Shown here one piece after another: positions 54,319-63,767 of a stretch of 64,000 bases of DNA; the first letter of the stretch is position 1; each line of letters opens with the position of its first letter. The notes below the pieces were generated by a model, which worked only from the letters and a program-made list of their open reading frames with translations, was not told the origin of the DNA and did not search any database. This stretch comes from Rheinheimera mangrovi (lineage in GTDB: Bacteria > Pseudomonadota > Gammaproteobacteria > Enterobacterales > Alteromonadaceae), in NCBI RefSeq assembly GCF_003990335.1, contig NZ_CP034683.1, positions 4,323,501 to 4,387,500 of the forward strand, given 5' to 3'. The position numbers and the translations under genes are program-made.

Positions 54319-55011
54319 TTAACGATTCTGACTGTAACTTTGTTGTTGAGTCAGCAGAAACTTAGCCCAGCCGTAGGAGGGTTCAACCTCTGTCGCTTTA
54401 GTCCAGTCAGCAATAGCACCAGCTTTATCGCCCAGTTCCTGTTTGGCTAAGCCACGCCAGGTGTAGGCTTCGGCATGGCCCCAGCAAATTTGCTGACAAG
54501 GCTGTGCATACAGCTCAATAGCTTTGCTGCTCAGCTCAATAGCACTTTGTTTACTGCCGCCAAAAACTGCTGGCGTATTGTACGCTATGATAGCTTTTAC
54601 CAAGGTGACCCTTGGGTTGGCAGGCTCAAGCTCTGCGGCCCGAGCCATGGCTTTATTAGATTTAGGACCATACAGTGCTCCCTTCACTGGGTTATTGCCA
54701 ATCTGCATTCCATAGACACTGGACAATAAAGCCAGGTGATCCGCTTGAGGTTGTGCTGCAGTCAACTGCTCCAGTGTGGACTGCGCCAAATCTAAAGCTT
54801 GTTCTGCCTGATCTTTTTGGCCTGTAATGCCCGCCATAATAGACAAACGGTAGTTGGCATAGGCGTTGTTGTAATCTGCGGTCTGTTCAGCTGCGTAGCT
54901 GGCTAGTTGCTTCAGATCCATCGCATTGGTGGCCGCATCGATTTGTTCGATGGTTGCAGCCTGAGCTGCTGTTATCGTTAACGCACTTAAGGCAATCAGT
55001 AAAGTTTTCAT
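54319..55011 (-). CDS. Exported TPR-like protein, function unknown
   Basis: 230 aa from ATG 55011, preceded by GGAGAG; the frame is open to 55080. A signal peptide (KTLLIALSALTITAAQA) is followed by helical repeats of tetratricopeptide type (AEQALDLAQSTLEQL, AEAYTWRGLAKQELGDKAGA). It lies immediately upstream of the DesK/DesR-like genes on the same strand and may be an accessory or target of that system. No enzyme motif is seen. Confidence 0.75.
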   Translation of the reverse strand: MKTLLIALSALTITAAQAATIEQIDAATNAMDLKQLASYAAEQTADYNNAYANYRLSIMAGITGQKDQAEQALDLAQSTLEQLTAAQPQADHLALLSSVYGMQIGNNPVKGALYGPKSNKAMARAAELEPANPRVTLVKAIIAYNTPAVFGGSKQSAIELSSKAIELYAQPCQQICWGHAEAYTWRGLAKQELGDKAGAIADWTKATEVEPSYGWAKFLLTQQQSYSQNR

Positions 55012-55096
55012 AATGTCTCTCCGTTGTGGTTTCATTCCGACCACTCTGTAGTGGTGTGAAGCCAGTATCGGAAAATCCATAGAAAAACATCAGACA

Positions 55097-55125
55097 CAAA
55101 AGTCATGACTTGAGCATGACTTTTG
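55097..55125 (-). terminator. Hairpin downstream of sbcC
   Basis: Perfect 11-bp stem CAAAAGTCATG / CATGACTTTTG (55097-55107, 55115-55125), 17 bp after the sbcC stop. The U-rich tail is interrupted, so termination is probable but not certain. Confidence 0.6.
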
Positions 55126-55141
55126 TCATGAATAAACAGCG

Positions 55142-58100
55142 TTAATAACTCAGACTGCTGTAGCCTAACCCCTGCTGTTTTTGCAGTTTAATTTGCACCG
55201 GAATACGTTCTTTTAGCGCTTCCACATGGCTGATAATGCCGATCATCTTGCCACTGGCATTCAGTTGGTCCAAGGCAGCCAATGCCGTTTCCAGCGTGTC
55301 CGGGTCCAAAGTGCCAAATCCTTCATCCAGAAATAAAGATTCGATGCGGGTTTTATGGCTGACTAAATCCGACAGGGCTAAAGCCAACGCCAGGCTAACT
55401 AAAAAGCTCTCCCCACCGGATAAGGTTTTTGTGTCTCTTGTGGTATCAGCCTGCCAGCTGTCGAGCACTTGCAGTTCCAGCTCCGCATCGGCTTTACGTG
55501 CCAACTGATATCGACTGTGCAGTTTATCCAGCTGCTGATTAGCCAACCCCACCAACTGCAATAACGTTAAGCCCTGCGCAAAACGACGGAATTTAGCACC
55601 ATCGGCTGAACCTATTAAGCTGTTGAATTTATGCCATTGCTGCACTAGCTGTTGCTGTTGCTCAATCTGGTTATACAGCTCTTGTTGTTGCTGTTGATGC
55701 TGCTGATCGCTTTGCAACTGCTGCCTGCATTGGCCGGCCTGCTCCAGCGCACTAAATAACTGCTGTTCAAGCTCTGTGCTTTGCTGTTGTAATTGCTCCA
55801 GACTTTGCTCTGTCAGTTGCTGCTTTTCCAAAGCCTCAATCTGCTGCCGGGCTTGCTCCAACTGGCTTTGACAACGAATTTTTTCAGCGGCCAGCTTGTC
55901 TTTTAACTCTGTCAGTTGCTGCACCTGTTGTTCGGTCAGCAACATAGCTAAAAAGCTGGTTTCGCTGCCAAACTGCTGCTGTTCCAGCTGTTTTTGCCAG
56001 TCTTGCTGCAATGCAGTTAACTTCAATTGCAGCTGTTGTAACTGAGCATCGCTTTGTTGCTGCTGTCCGGTTTTTTGCTGCAGTTCATTGCTTAAGACAC
56101 TGAGCTGTTGCAGCACATGCTCAAGTTCTTGCTGTGGCGCTGCACTCTGACCGGCCGATACTTGCGCTAAACCCGACTGTTGTAGTTTATCTAACCAGCT
56201 TTGGTACTGCACATTGGCCTGTTGCTGCTGCATCAGCGCTTTATCCAACTGCTGACTCTGTCGTTGCAACTCCTGTTGCCACTGCTGCCACTGCTGCGCT
56301 TGTTGTGACCAAAGCTGCCAGGCCTGCTGCTGTTGAGCCGAGGTAGGCAACGCAAAGCCAAATGGCTGCAGCTCTTGTTGCCACTGCTGTTCCAATTGCT
56401 GCAAGTGCAATTGATTTTGTTGCAGAGCCTCGCCTAGCTGCTGCTGCTGTTGTTGTTGCACAGACAGTTGCTGCTGCACCAATTGCTGCTTATGTGCCAG
56501 CTCATGCTGCTGTTGTTGCCAAAGCTGCCGTTGCAGCAGTTGCTGCTCCAGCTGTTGTTGCTGCTCCAGCTCCAATTGAGCCTTCTGCTGAAATTGCTGT
56601 AATAACGCTTTTTTTAAGCTGGCCTGTTGCAACTGCTGTTGCTCTACCTCTGGCAGGTTTTGCAACAAGTCAGTCCATTGCTCGTTTTGCTGCTTAATAT
56701 CTGCACCCAGCTGCTCTAACTGATAGTGCTGCGCCTTTTGCTGCTCTTCCAGTTGTAGTTGTTTCTCACGCAAAGCTTTGCCCTGCTCTTCGACTTGTTT
56801 CAGTTCAGCCGTTAAAGCCGCTAATTCTGTTTCAGTCTGGCTTAAATCCAGTGCCTGATAACTAGTAATAGCAGGATGTGTGGTGCTGCCACACAGCGGG
56901 CATTCGTCGCCTGGTTGCAACTTGGCTCTGTGACTGCTGAGCTCTGCAATCAATCGTTCCTGTAACACCAGTTTTTGTTTATCAGCCACTCTGTCGCTAC
57001 AGTGCCTGAACCGCTCACGCAAAGTCGCAACCTGTTGTTGCAATAACTGGCTATCCTGTTGTTTTTGTTGCAGTTCCTGCTGTTCTTTTAGCTGTTGCTG
57101 CTGTTTCTGTTGTAACCCGGCGGCAACCCTAAGCAATAACGGATAAGTTTGCAGCTGATTTTTGCAACCTTGTATTTGCTGTTGCAACCCGGGCAGTTCA
57201 ATAGAGAAAGCCGGAGTGCTCTGCTGCAATTGAAAATCCAGTTGCTTTAATTCGGTGCTTAGCTGCTGCAACTGCTGCTGTAAGGCTTTAGTCTGATTAT
57301 TCGCAACTTGCGCCTGCAGGTTTTTCTGCTGCTCTAACCCCTGCTGACGTTGCTGCAATAAAGGTTTCCAACCTGCGACTGCTGCTGCGAGATCTGCGCC
57401 CCGAGGTTGTTTTGCCAGTTGCGCTGTTAAAGCCTGCCCCTGTTGCTGCAACTGCTGAACCTGGTACTGCGCCTGCGACTGTATTTGCAGCGCTAAGGCT
57501 TGACCTTGCTGTAATTGCAACTGCTGCTGATATTTTAAATCATGCAACTGGCGGGACTGCAGTTGCTGCTGTTCTTGTGTTTCTGTCACAGCCGATCGTT
57601 GCTGCTGCAGCTCTTTATACAGAGGCAATAGCACTGCGGCTTTTTGATAACTTTGCAATTTGACCAATGCACTTTGTTGCATGGCCTGTTCTTGCTCAAA
57701 TTGTTGCTGCTTCAGCTCTGCTTGTTGCAGTTGTACCGCTGCTTGCTGTTGCTGCTGTCGCCAGACCAATAAAGGCGCCTGTTGCTGCTGTTTTGTTTTC
57801 AACTGCTGCTGTTGTTGTTCTAACTCCGCCAACTGCTGTTGCAACAGCTGGCGTTGTTCTAAGTCCAGCAACACCACACCTGAGGCTTTGGCCTGCAATA
57901 ATTCCAATGCCGTTTTATGCTGGCGGTTTTGCTCAAACACCTGCATCGAAATCTGACCGTAAATTTCAGTACCAGTCAGCTCTTCCAATAGTTCAGCCCG
58001 TTCATTGGCTGGCGCATTTAAAAAGGCGGCAAAACCACCCTGAGCCAATAGCATCGACTTGGTAAAGCGGCCAAAATCCAGACCAGTAATTTGTTCGGTC

Positions 58101-58501
58101 AGCTTCAGCTTTTCATTGCTTTTATCTGTCAGTATTTCGCCATCGGCTTTGGACAGTTCTACTTTGGCGGCCTGCAAATTACCGTCCACTGCACCACGGG
58201 AACGACGCTGGCTCCAGAAAGCGCGGTAACGCTGGTCGCGTACCTGAAACTCTACTTCGGCCAGGCATTCGCTGGTATGGCGGGTCATCAGCTCGTTGCT
58301 GCTTTGCGACAGGAGTTTTAAACGCGGCGTCTGGTGATACAAAGCCAGACAAATCGCATCGAGAATGGTACTTTTGCCTGCACCAGTCGGGCCTGTAATA
58401 GCAAAGAGGTTACTTTGATCAAAAGGCGGCTGAGTGAAATCAATTTTCCACTCGCCTTTCAGTGAATTTAAATTTTGCAGCCGTACCGATAAAATTTTCA
58501 T
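55142..58501 (-). CDS. sbcC: Exonuclease subunit SbcC (Rad50-like) with a glutamine-rich coiled coil
   Basis: 1119 aa (E. coli 1048). Walker A ITGPTGAGKSTILDAICLAL lies near the start, the ABC signature is TLSGGESFLVSLALALALSD and Walker B ESLFLDEGFGTLD is near the end. Two long coiled-coil arms flank the zinc hook DECPLCGS (Cys534, Cys537). The arms are extremely glutamine-rich, with runs up to seven Q, encoded by mixed CAA and CAG. With SbcD it cleaves hairpins and palindromes at the fork. Its ATG overlaps the sbcD stop by 4 bp. Confidence 0.95.
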   Translation of the reverse strand: MKILSVRLQNLNSLKGEWKIDFTQPPFDQSNLFAITGPTGAGKSTILDAICLALYHQTPRLKLLSQSSNELMTRHTSECLAEVEFQVRDQRYRAFWSQRRSRGAVDGNLQAAKVELSKADGEILTDKSNEKLKLTEQITGLDFGRFTKSMLLAQGGFAAFLNAPANERAELLEELTGTEIYGQISMQVFEQNRQHKTALELLQAKASGVVLLDLEQRQLLQQQLAELEQQQQQLKTKQQQQAPLLVWRQQQQQAAVQLQQAELKQQQFEQEQAMQQSALVKLQSYQKAAVLLPLYKELQQQRSAVTETQEQQQLQSRQLHDLKYQQQLQLQQGQALALQIQSQAQYQVQQLQQQGQALTAQLAKQPRGADLAAAVAGWKPLLQQRQQGLEQQKNLQAQVANNQTKALQQQLQQLSTELKQLDFQLQQSTPAFSIELPGLQQQIQGCKNQLQTYPLLLRVAAGLQQKQQQQLKEQQELQQKQQDSQLLQQQVATLRERFRHCSDRVADKQKLVLQERLIAELSSHRAKLQPGDECPLCGSTTHPAITSYQALDLSQTETELAALTAELKQVEEQGKALREKQLQLEEQQKAQHYQLEQLGADIKQQNEQWTDLLQNLPEVEQQQLQQASLKKALLQQFQQKAQLELEQQQQLEQQLLQRQLWQQQQHELAHKQQLVQQQLSVQQQQQQQLGEALQQNQLHLQQLEQQWQQELQPFGFALPTSAQQQQAWQLWSQQAQQWQQWQQELQRQSQQLDKALMQQQQANVQYQSWLDKLQQSGLAQVSAGQSAAPQQELEHVLQQLSVLSNELQQKTGQQQQSDAQLQQLQLKLTALQQDWQKQLEQQQFGSETSFLAMLLTEQQVQQLTELKDKLAAEKIRCQSQLEQARQQIEALEKQQLTEQSLEQLQQQSTELEQQLFSALEQAGQCRQQLQSDQQHQQQQQELYNQIEQQQQLVQQWHKFNSLIGSADGAKFRRFAQGLTLLQLVGLANQQLDKLHSRYQLARKADAELELQVLDSWQADTTRDTKTLSGGESFLVSLALALALSDLVSHKTRIESLFLDEGFGTLDPDTLETALAALDQLNASGKMIGIISHVEALKERIPVQIKLQKQQGLGYSSLSY

Positions 58502-59742
58502 GGCTGTACCTGCAATTCTGACTGCTGCTCTGGTTGTTCTAACTGCGCCATAACCTGTTGCAACATCAGCTGAAACTCTGCTTTTTCGCTGTCAGTGAGA
58601 TCTTCCGCCGCCAGTCTGCGTTCCAGCACCAGATCAGGTGTCATTTCATGCAAAGACTCTTGTTGCTCTGCACTTAAAACTCCCACTGCAGCTTGTCTGG
58701 CGCGACGTAGTTTCAGCAACTCCACCGGCAAAGCATCCAATTGCTGCTGTACCTGACTTTGTAAATCACTCAGATAGCCATCACTACCGGTTAACACCAG
58801 CTCCAGCCAGAGTTTTTGCTCTGGTTTAAGCTCTGCCAGAGGTTGCTGTAATAAGGAATGAAGTTCCGTTAAGCTGCATTTCAGACTTAAAAGCGGTTGA
58901 AAACAAGGAATAGGCAACAATTCAATCGCAAGGTCATCCTTAGTGAAATCCAGCAACACCATAGATTTTTGCTGCTTAGCCTCATCAAAACTTAATGGGA
59001 TAGGCGAGCCGCTGTAACGAATATGTTCTTTGCCAGCCACTAACTGGGGCTGATGAATATGGCCAAGGGCTATGTAATCAAATTCCGGAAAAGCGCTGGC
59101 AGGAAAGGCCTCTAAAGAACCAATATAAATCTCCCGCACCGACTCACTGCTGCTGGCCCCTACTGTGGTTAAATGCCCTGTAGCCAACAACGGCAGTTCC
59201 AGTCCAAGTTGTGCTTTGAGCGCCTGAGCTTTCGTAAAGCACTGCTGATAACAGTCTGCTATGGCGTGCTGTAATTGCTGCTGTTTATCACTGGCCTGCT
59301 GACCACTCTGACTTTGTAATAGATCGCGGGAGCGTAAAAAAGGTAGGGCCGCCAGAATAGCGCCGGGCTCACCTTGCTTCGTATTCAGTAGGATCAGATG
59401 AGATTCTGCAGCACCCATCCAGCCTGGCACCACTTGGGTATGTAAACAGGCCAGTAACTCCTTGCCTTCCTGTAACACAGCCACCGAATCGTGATTTCCC
59501 CCCAGCAGCACCAACTGACAGCCTGTCGATTGCAAATCAACAATCAATTGATGATATAACTCGCGGGCATAACTGGCAGGAGTGGCGGTATCAAAAATAT
59601 CCCCAGCCACTATCAAGGCATCAACCTGATGCAATTCAATTTGTTGCTTTAGCCAGCCAAACAAAGCCCTGTGCTCGTCTGCCCTGCTTTTGCCAATAAA
59701 ATGCTGGCCTAAATGCCAGTCGGAGCTATGAAGAATACGCAT
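58498..59742 (-). CDS. sbcD: Exonuclease subunit SbcD (Mre11-like nuclease)
   Basis: 414 aa. Metallophosphoesterase motifs in order: HSSDWHLGQ (Asp8, His10), VAGDIFDTA, LLGGNHDSV, ATGHLTTVG and ALGHIHQPQ, followed by RYSGSPIPLSFDEA. These ligands hold two Mn ions for dsDNA exonuclease and hairpin endonuclease activity. It is upstream of sbcC with a 4-bp overlap, the usual order. It should process hairpins such as those in this window's repeat elements. Confidence 0.96.
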   Translation of the reverse strand: MRILHSSDWHLGQHFIGKSRADEHRALFGWLKQQIELHQVDALIVAGDIFDTATPASYARELYHQLIVDLQSTGCQLVLLGGNHDSVAVLQEGKELLACLHTQVVPGWMGAAESHLILLNTKQGEPGAILAALPFLRSRDLLQSQSGQQASDKQQQLQHAIADCYQQCFTKAQALKAQLGLELPLLATGHLTTVGASSSESVREIYIGSLEAFPASAFPEFDYIALGHIHQPQLVAGKEHIRYSGSPIPLSFDEAKQQKSMVLLDFTKDDLAIELLPIPCFQPLLSLKCSLTELHSLLQQPLAELKPEQKLWLELVLTGSDGYLSDLQSQVQQQLDALPVELLKLRRARQAAVGVLSAEQQESLHEMTPDLVLERRLAAEDLTDSEKAEFQLMLQQVMAQLEQPEQQSELQVQP

Positions 59743-59806
59743 AAAAACTTAGAGACGCCGCACTATGCCACAATGGGGCCAGCATAGCACAGGCATATAA
59801 TATTCA

Positions 59807-60808
59807 TCAGCCAGCATCAAATAACAGCACTGCATCCAGCACTGTTTCACTGACTTCGCGGTAAAACTCTTGATCGATATTTTCTACTGTATCCGTTGGC
59901 TGGTGGTAATCGGCATGATCCGGCACACCAAAATAGACAAAAGGCACAGCTCTTTTGTGGAACTCTCTGTGATCTGAACTGAAGGTCCAGTCCTGATGCG
60001 TGCCAACCAACCATGTTGGTCTGTCATAACCTAATAATAAGCGCACTGAACTTTGTTGCTGCAGTTGCTGCAATGGCTTTTCCAGCTCTGGGTAATGATA
60101 CGAGCCCACAGCAATTAACTGCTTATTGGTGTCGTGGCTCAGCATATCCATATTGATATTCAGCTTCACTCGTTGTGGTGTCAGCAGCTCTTGCTCAAAC
60201 AACATACGGGCGCCCCACATGCCGGTTTCTTCGTTATCCAAGGCGGCAAACAGCAGAGTATGGCGAGGTGGATGCTGCTTAAAATAACGCGCCATCGCCA
60301 ACAAAGCGGCAACACCTGATGCATTATCGTCAGCACCAAAATAAATCTTGCCCTGATGCAAGCCCAAATGATCGTAATGCGCAGTCAGCACCAGCATGGG
60401 TAAGCTAGGATCCGAGCCTTCAATCAGGCCCAGCACATTAGCAGCACCTTGCATCAGCTGCGCCTTGCCGCTTGTAGGCTGGTATGGCTGCAAATAACCC
60501 TCTGTACCCGCCGCCACTAAACCTATTTGAGTGAACTCTGTGACCAGCCATTGCTGGGCTTTTGCGCCGCCCTGTTGCCCAGTGCCCCGACCCGCCAGTT
60601 CGTCAGATGCTAAATAGCTCAGGTCTGTCATTTGTTGTACAAAGTCCAGCCGCTGCGGCATCTGGCTCACCACAGGCGCAGGCTGAGCCAACAAGCGTTT
60701 TTGCTCCATGTGGTTCAGCTGCTCTAACACATAAGGATGAAACGCATAACCAAGTCCTGCCACGATAAATAACAGCCAAAACCAGAGCGGAATACGGAAT
60801 AACTTCAT
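59807..60808 (-). CDS. Membrane-anchored M28 family metallopeptidase
   Basis: 333 aa from ATG 60808, with AGGA 6 nt upstream; the frame opens at TTG 60874, which is unlikely. An N-terminal membrane helix (IPLWFWLLFIVAGLGYAF) is followed by a zinc aminopeptidase domain: LTAHYDHLG, GADDNASGVAALL (bridging Asp), DNEETGMWGA (catalytic and ligand Glu), INMDMLSHD and HADYHQPTDTV (His ligand). It probably acts in the periplasm, removing N-terminal residues from peptides. It lies 64 bp downstream of sbcD on the minus-strand map, with no obvious link. Confidence 0.88.
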   Translation of the reverse strand: MKLFRIPLWFWLLFIVAGLGYAFHPYVLEQLNHMEQKRLLAQPAPVVSQMPQRLDFVQQMTDLSYLASDELAGRGTGQQGGAKAQQWLVTEFTQIGLVAAGTEGYLQPYQPTSGKAQLMQGAANVLGLIEGSDPSLPMLVLTAHYDHLGLHQGKIYFGADDNASGVAALLAMARYFKQHPPRHTLLFAALDNEETGMWGARMLFEQELLTPQRVKLNINMDMLSHDTNKQLIAVGSYHYPELEKPLQQLQQQSSVRLLLGYDRPTWLVGTHQDWTFSSDHREFHKRAVPFVYFGVPDHADYHQPTDTVENIDQEFYREVSETVLDAVLLFDAG

Positions 60809-60963
60809 AACAATCCTGAAAACCCAAAAACCAATGCAGCAGACTAGCGCAAACTGAATCAGCCCACCAGTCAAAGGCTTTGAAAGATCTGATATTTCCT
60901 GTCGCTCCAGACTGAGCTTGAGTGGTAAAATGCAGTCCCCTTTGTCCTTGTTATGAGAATCTT

Positions 60964-61845
60964 ATGCCACAAAGCCGTAATGCGTCGTTTTGGTGGGCCA
61001 TTGCCAGTGTATTGGTTGCTATGGTGGTGATCCAATCCGGTGCATCTTTAGCCAAAACCTTGTTTCCTGTAATAGGGCCTGAAGGCACCACTGCATTGCG
61101 GGTTGGTTTTGCGGCTTTGATTTTATCTTTAGTTTTTCAGCCCTGGAAAAAATGGCCAGCCAAACAAGATCAAAAGGCTTTGTGGTTTTACGGTATCAGC
61201 TTAGGTGGTATGAACCTGATGTTTTATCTGGCAATTGAACGCATTCCTTTGGGTATAGCGGTAGCGCTGGAATTCACAGGGCCTTTAGCTGTAGCGCTGC
61301 TGTCGTCCAAACGTAAACTGGATTTACTTTGGGTCGCTTTGGCGATGACAGGCATTGCCTTGTTATTACCATGGCAAAGTGGAGCAACAGCTTTAGACCC
61401 GCTAGGTGTCGCTCTGGCGCTTGGTGCCGGAGCTTGCTGGGCTGGTTATATCATCTTTGGCCAAAAAACGGGGGGAGCTGTCCATGGCGGTACTGCTGTC
61501 GCTTTAGGTATGGCTGTGGCTGCTTTGTTTTTGTTTCCTATAGGTTTAGTTTCTGCCGGTACTACGCTTTTTAGCTGGAGCGTCCTGCCATTTGCTTTTG
61601 CAGTAGCGCTGTTATCCAGTGCAATTCCGTACAGTCTTGAGATGGTGGCGCTTAAACGTTTACCGGCACAAAGCTTCAGTATTTTAATGAGTATGGAGCC
61701 TGCCATCGCTGCTTTGGCAGGTTTTATGATTCTTGCTGAGCAATTAAGTGTGCTGCAGTGGCTGGCCATCCTCTCAGTGATAGCAGCGTCATTGGGGAGT
61801 AGCCTGACGGCCGGGAAAAAACCTGTGACCGAAGTCGTCTCTTAA
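60964..61845 (+). CDS. rhtA: Threonine/homoserine exporter RhtA-like (EamA family)
   Basis: 293 aa from ATG 60964 (E. coli RhtA 295 aa); the frame is open from 60922. Ten membrane segments form two EamA repeats. RhtA-like blocks are QSGASLAKTLFPVIGPEGTT, NLMFYLAIERIPLGIAVALE and FTGPLAVALLSS. It exports threonine, homoserine and related amino acids at the inner membrane. It is divergent from the M28 peptidase gene. Confidence 0.88.
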   Translation: MPQSRNASFWWAIASVLVAMVVIQSGASLAKTLFPVIGPEGTTALRVGFAALILSLVFQPWKKWPAKQDQKALWFYGISLGGMNLMFYLAIERIPLGIAVALEFTGPLAVALLSSKRKLDLLWVALAMTGIALLLPWQSGATALDPLGVALALGAGACWAGYIIFGQKTGGAVHGGTAVALGMAVAALFLFPIGLVSAGTTLFSWSVLPFAFAVALLSSAIPYSLEMVALKRLPAQSFSILMSMEPAIAALAGFMILAEQLSVLQWLAILSVIAASLGSSLTAGKKPVTEVVS

Positions 61846-61929
61846 AAAGTTGTTTTATGAAATAACATTGTGATTCTTTCGTATCCTGCTCTATGCTGAG
61901 CTTCAGATGCGGTGCAGGATACGAAGCAG

Positions 61930-62799
61930 ATGCGACAATCGCTGTTTATTCTTTTGTTTGGATTCATGCTGGCTTCGCCTTGTGCAGCGGTGCAAAAATT
62001 TGTTTGGTTAACCGACAGCAGTACTCACCAGAACCTCAAACAATACCGTCAGGCGCTTGATGTGAATGGTTTAACCTTAAAGCTATTGATGCAGGATGTA
62101 ACTGACTTTCAGGCACAACCGCTGCAAGCCACCACTGATCGGGCTATGGCGATGTTAAAGACCGAAGCTTCAGCGTGCGCTGGTAACAGAGTTAAAAACA
62201 CTGAACGTTTAACCTTCAGCTACGCTACAGCTATTCCTCACACTGTATTTCCAGGATTAAGGCTGTACAGCAAAACCTCCTCTAAAACGACGCAATATCT
62301 GCAGCAGCAACTAAACAAGCAGAAAAAAATCAGTTTGGAACAGTTGCTTAAAGACGACAATAAACTGCATTTTGCCGTAGGTGGGGGCCGCTCTTATGGT
62401 GACCAGCTGGATACTTTGCTGAAACAACCCCAGTGGCAACATAAGTTTTGGCAACGACGTTCTGTCGACATGTCTGCAGGGCTGATTGATATGCTGGTAC
62501 AAGACAGAGTCGACTTACTCATCGAATACCCTAACGTAATGCAGCACTATCTGGCGCAGCAGAGTCAGCGCACTGAGCTGACAAGCTTTGGCATTGAAGA
62601 GGCTGAACCTTATATGCTGGGCTATATCCTTTGTGCTAAAACACCGGAAGGCCAGCAGCTCACACAATTTTTTCAGCAACGCCTGAAGCAAGTCTCGCAA
62701 CAAAAAAGTTATCTGGATGCCCATTTAGGTTGGGTGGATGCTGCGGACCGGGCTCAACTGACTCAAATCTATAATCAGGTATTTGGCACCTCGTTCTGA
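61930..62799 (+). CDS. Periplasmic solute-binding-like protein (TIGR02285 type)
   Basis: 289 aa from ATG 61930; a GTG at 61912 would precede the signal peptide by six residues. After the signal peptide (LFILLFGFMLASPCAA) the protein looks like a short type-II periplasmic binding fold, with ACAGNRVKNTERLTFSYA, GLRLYSKTSSKT and VDLLIEYPNVMQHYLA. This resembles the TIGR02285 family of exported, binding-protein-like proteins. Ligand unknown. The HExxH gene starts 15 nt after its stop, so the two are probably one operon. Confidence 0.7.
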   Translation: MRQSLFILLFGFMLASPCAAVQKFVWLTDSSTHQNLKQYRQALDVNGLTLKLLMQDVTDFQAQPLQATTDRAMAMLKTEASACAGNRVKNTERLTFSYATAIPHTVFPGLRLYSKTSSKTTQYLQQQLNKQKKISLEQLLKDDNKLHFAVGGGRSYGDQLDTLLKQPQWQHKFWQRRSVDMSAGLIDMLVQDRVDLLIEYPNVMQHYLAQQSQRTELTSFGIEEAEPYMLGYILCAKTPEGQQLTQFFQQRLKQVSQQKSYLDAHLGWVDAADRAQLTQIYNQVFGTSF

Positions 62800-62814
62800 C
62801 CTTTGTGGAGTGGT

Positions 62815-63627
62815 ATGCGTTTACTGGCCTTGTTGTTCCTTATATCCGGCTTTGCTTGCGCCAATGGTGGCATGCAGCTTAATGGCCTTGAAGAATTCCC
62901 CAAAGCAGAGCAGCAGAAACTCAGGCTCTGGCTGGATCAAAGCTTTAACGCAGCCAATCATCTGTTGGGTCCTTATCCATTGCTCACTCACGTCTATTTG
63001 TCGCGCCGCACAGCAAGCGAACCAGTGCCCTGGGCTTACACCCAACGTATGGACAAACAGCAAGTGTTTTTTCAGGTGAACAGTAGTTTTGACTTGAGTG
63101 AATTTCAGCAAGACTGGACCGCCGCCCATGAATTCAGTCATTTAGCTTTGCCATTATTGGACAGAGAAGATTTGTGGTTTGCCGAAGGTTTTGCCAGTTA
63201 TATGCAATACCTGGTGTTACAGCAACAGCAGCAATTAACGGGCAGTCCTGCGTCCAGGTATCAGCAAAAATTACAGCAGGTTGCGCCTTTACTGCTGGCT
63301 TCAGAGCTAACATTGGTAACGCAGTTGAAGCTCTGGCTACAACAAAGACGTTATAAAGCAGCGTACTGGGGTAGCACCTTATTTTTTATTGAGGCCAACC
63401 AGAGGCTGCAACAACAAGGCACCAGCCTGCCCGAGCTGATACAACGTTATCAGCGGCAAAATCGGCTAAAAGACAAAAACCTGCAGCAATTAATAAGCTC
63501 GCTGGATGCACTGCTGAAGAGTGCAGTATTCGGCCCTTTACTGCAGAAATATCAACAACAACCTGCCAAAGAGTTATGGCGCCAGCATCCAGCTTATTTT
63601 ACTCAGATCAAAAGCACTGCAAGCTGA
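62815..63627 (+). CDS. Exported putative zinc metallopeptidase (HExxH, gluzincin-like)
   Basis: 270 aa from ATG 62815, preceded by GGAG. A signal peptide (RLLALLFLISGFACA) is followed by a compact peptidase-like domain with AAHEFSHLALPLL (His105, Glu106, His109) and WFAEGFASYMQYL, where Glu124 is a candidate third ligand as in M1/M61 peptidases. The 14-residue gap between His109 and Glu124 is shorter than the 18 of M1, so the family is uncertain. The second half is glutamine-rich and helical. It lies 15 nt after the TIGR02285-like gene. Confidence 0.72.
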   Translation: MRLLALLFLISGFACANGGMQLNGLEEFPKAEQQKLRLWLDQSFNAANHLLGPYPLLTHVYLSRRTASEPVPWAYTQRMDKQQVFFQVNSSFDLSEFQQDWTAAHEFSHLALPLLDREDLWFAEGFASYMQYLVLQQQQQLTGSPASRYQQKLQQVAPLLLASELTLVTQLKLWLQQRRYKAAYWGSTLFFIEANQRLQQQGTSLPELIQRYQRQNRLKDKNLQQLISSLDALLKSAVFGPLLQKYQQQPAKELWRQHPAYFTQIKSTAS

Positions 63628-63767
63628 AAACTACCCTAGTTGACATAGCTCATATTTTTTCGCTCTTTATTGTGTTTTTTCCACGTTCAGGCATTGTGAA
63701 AGCTCGTGATCCTCAGTTAATTTAGAGACTTGAGATTTACATTGCCATTTATGCAGGTTTTATCGAT

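Noticed and set aside
56134..58065. Several long plus-strand open frames opposite sbcC (alanine- or cysteine-rich)
   Set aside because: They are complements of the glutamine codon runs in sbcC and have no independent support.
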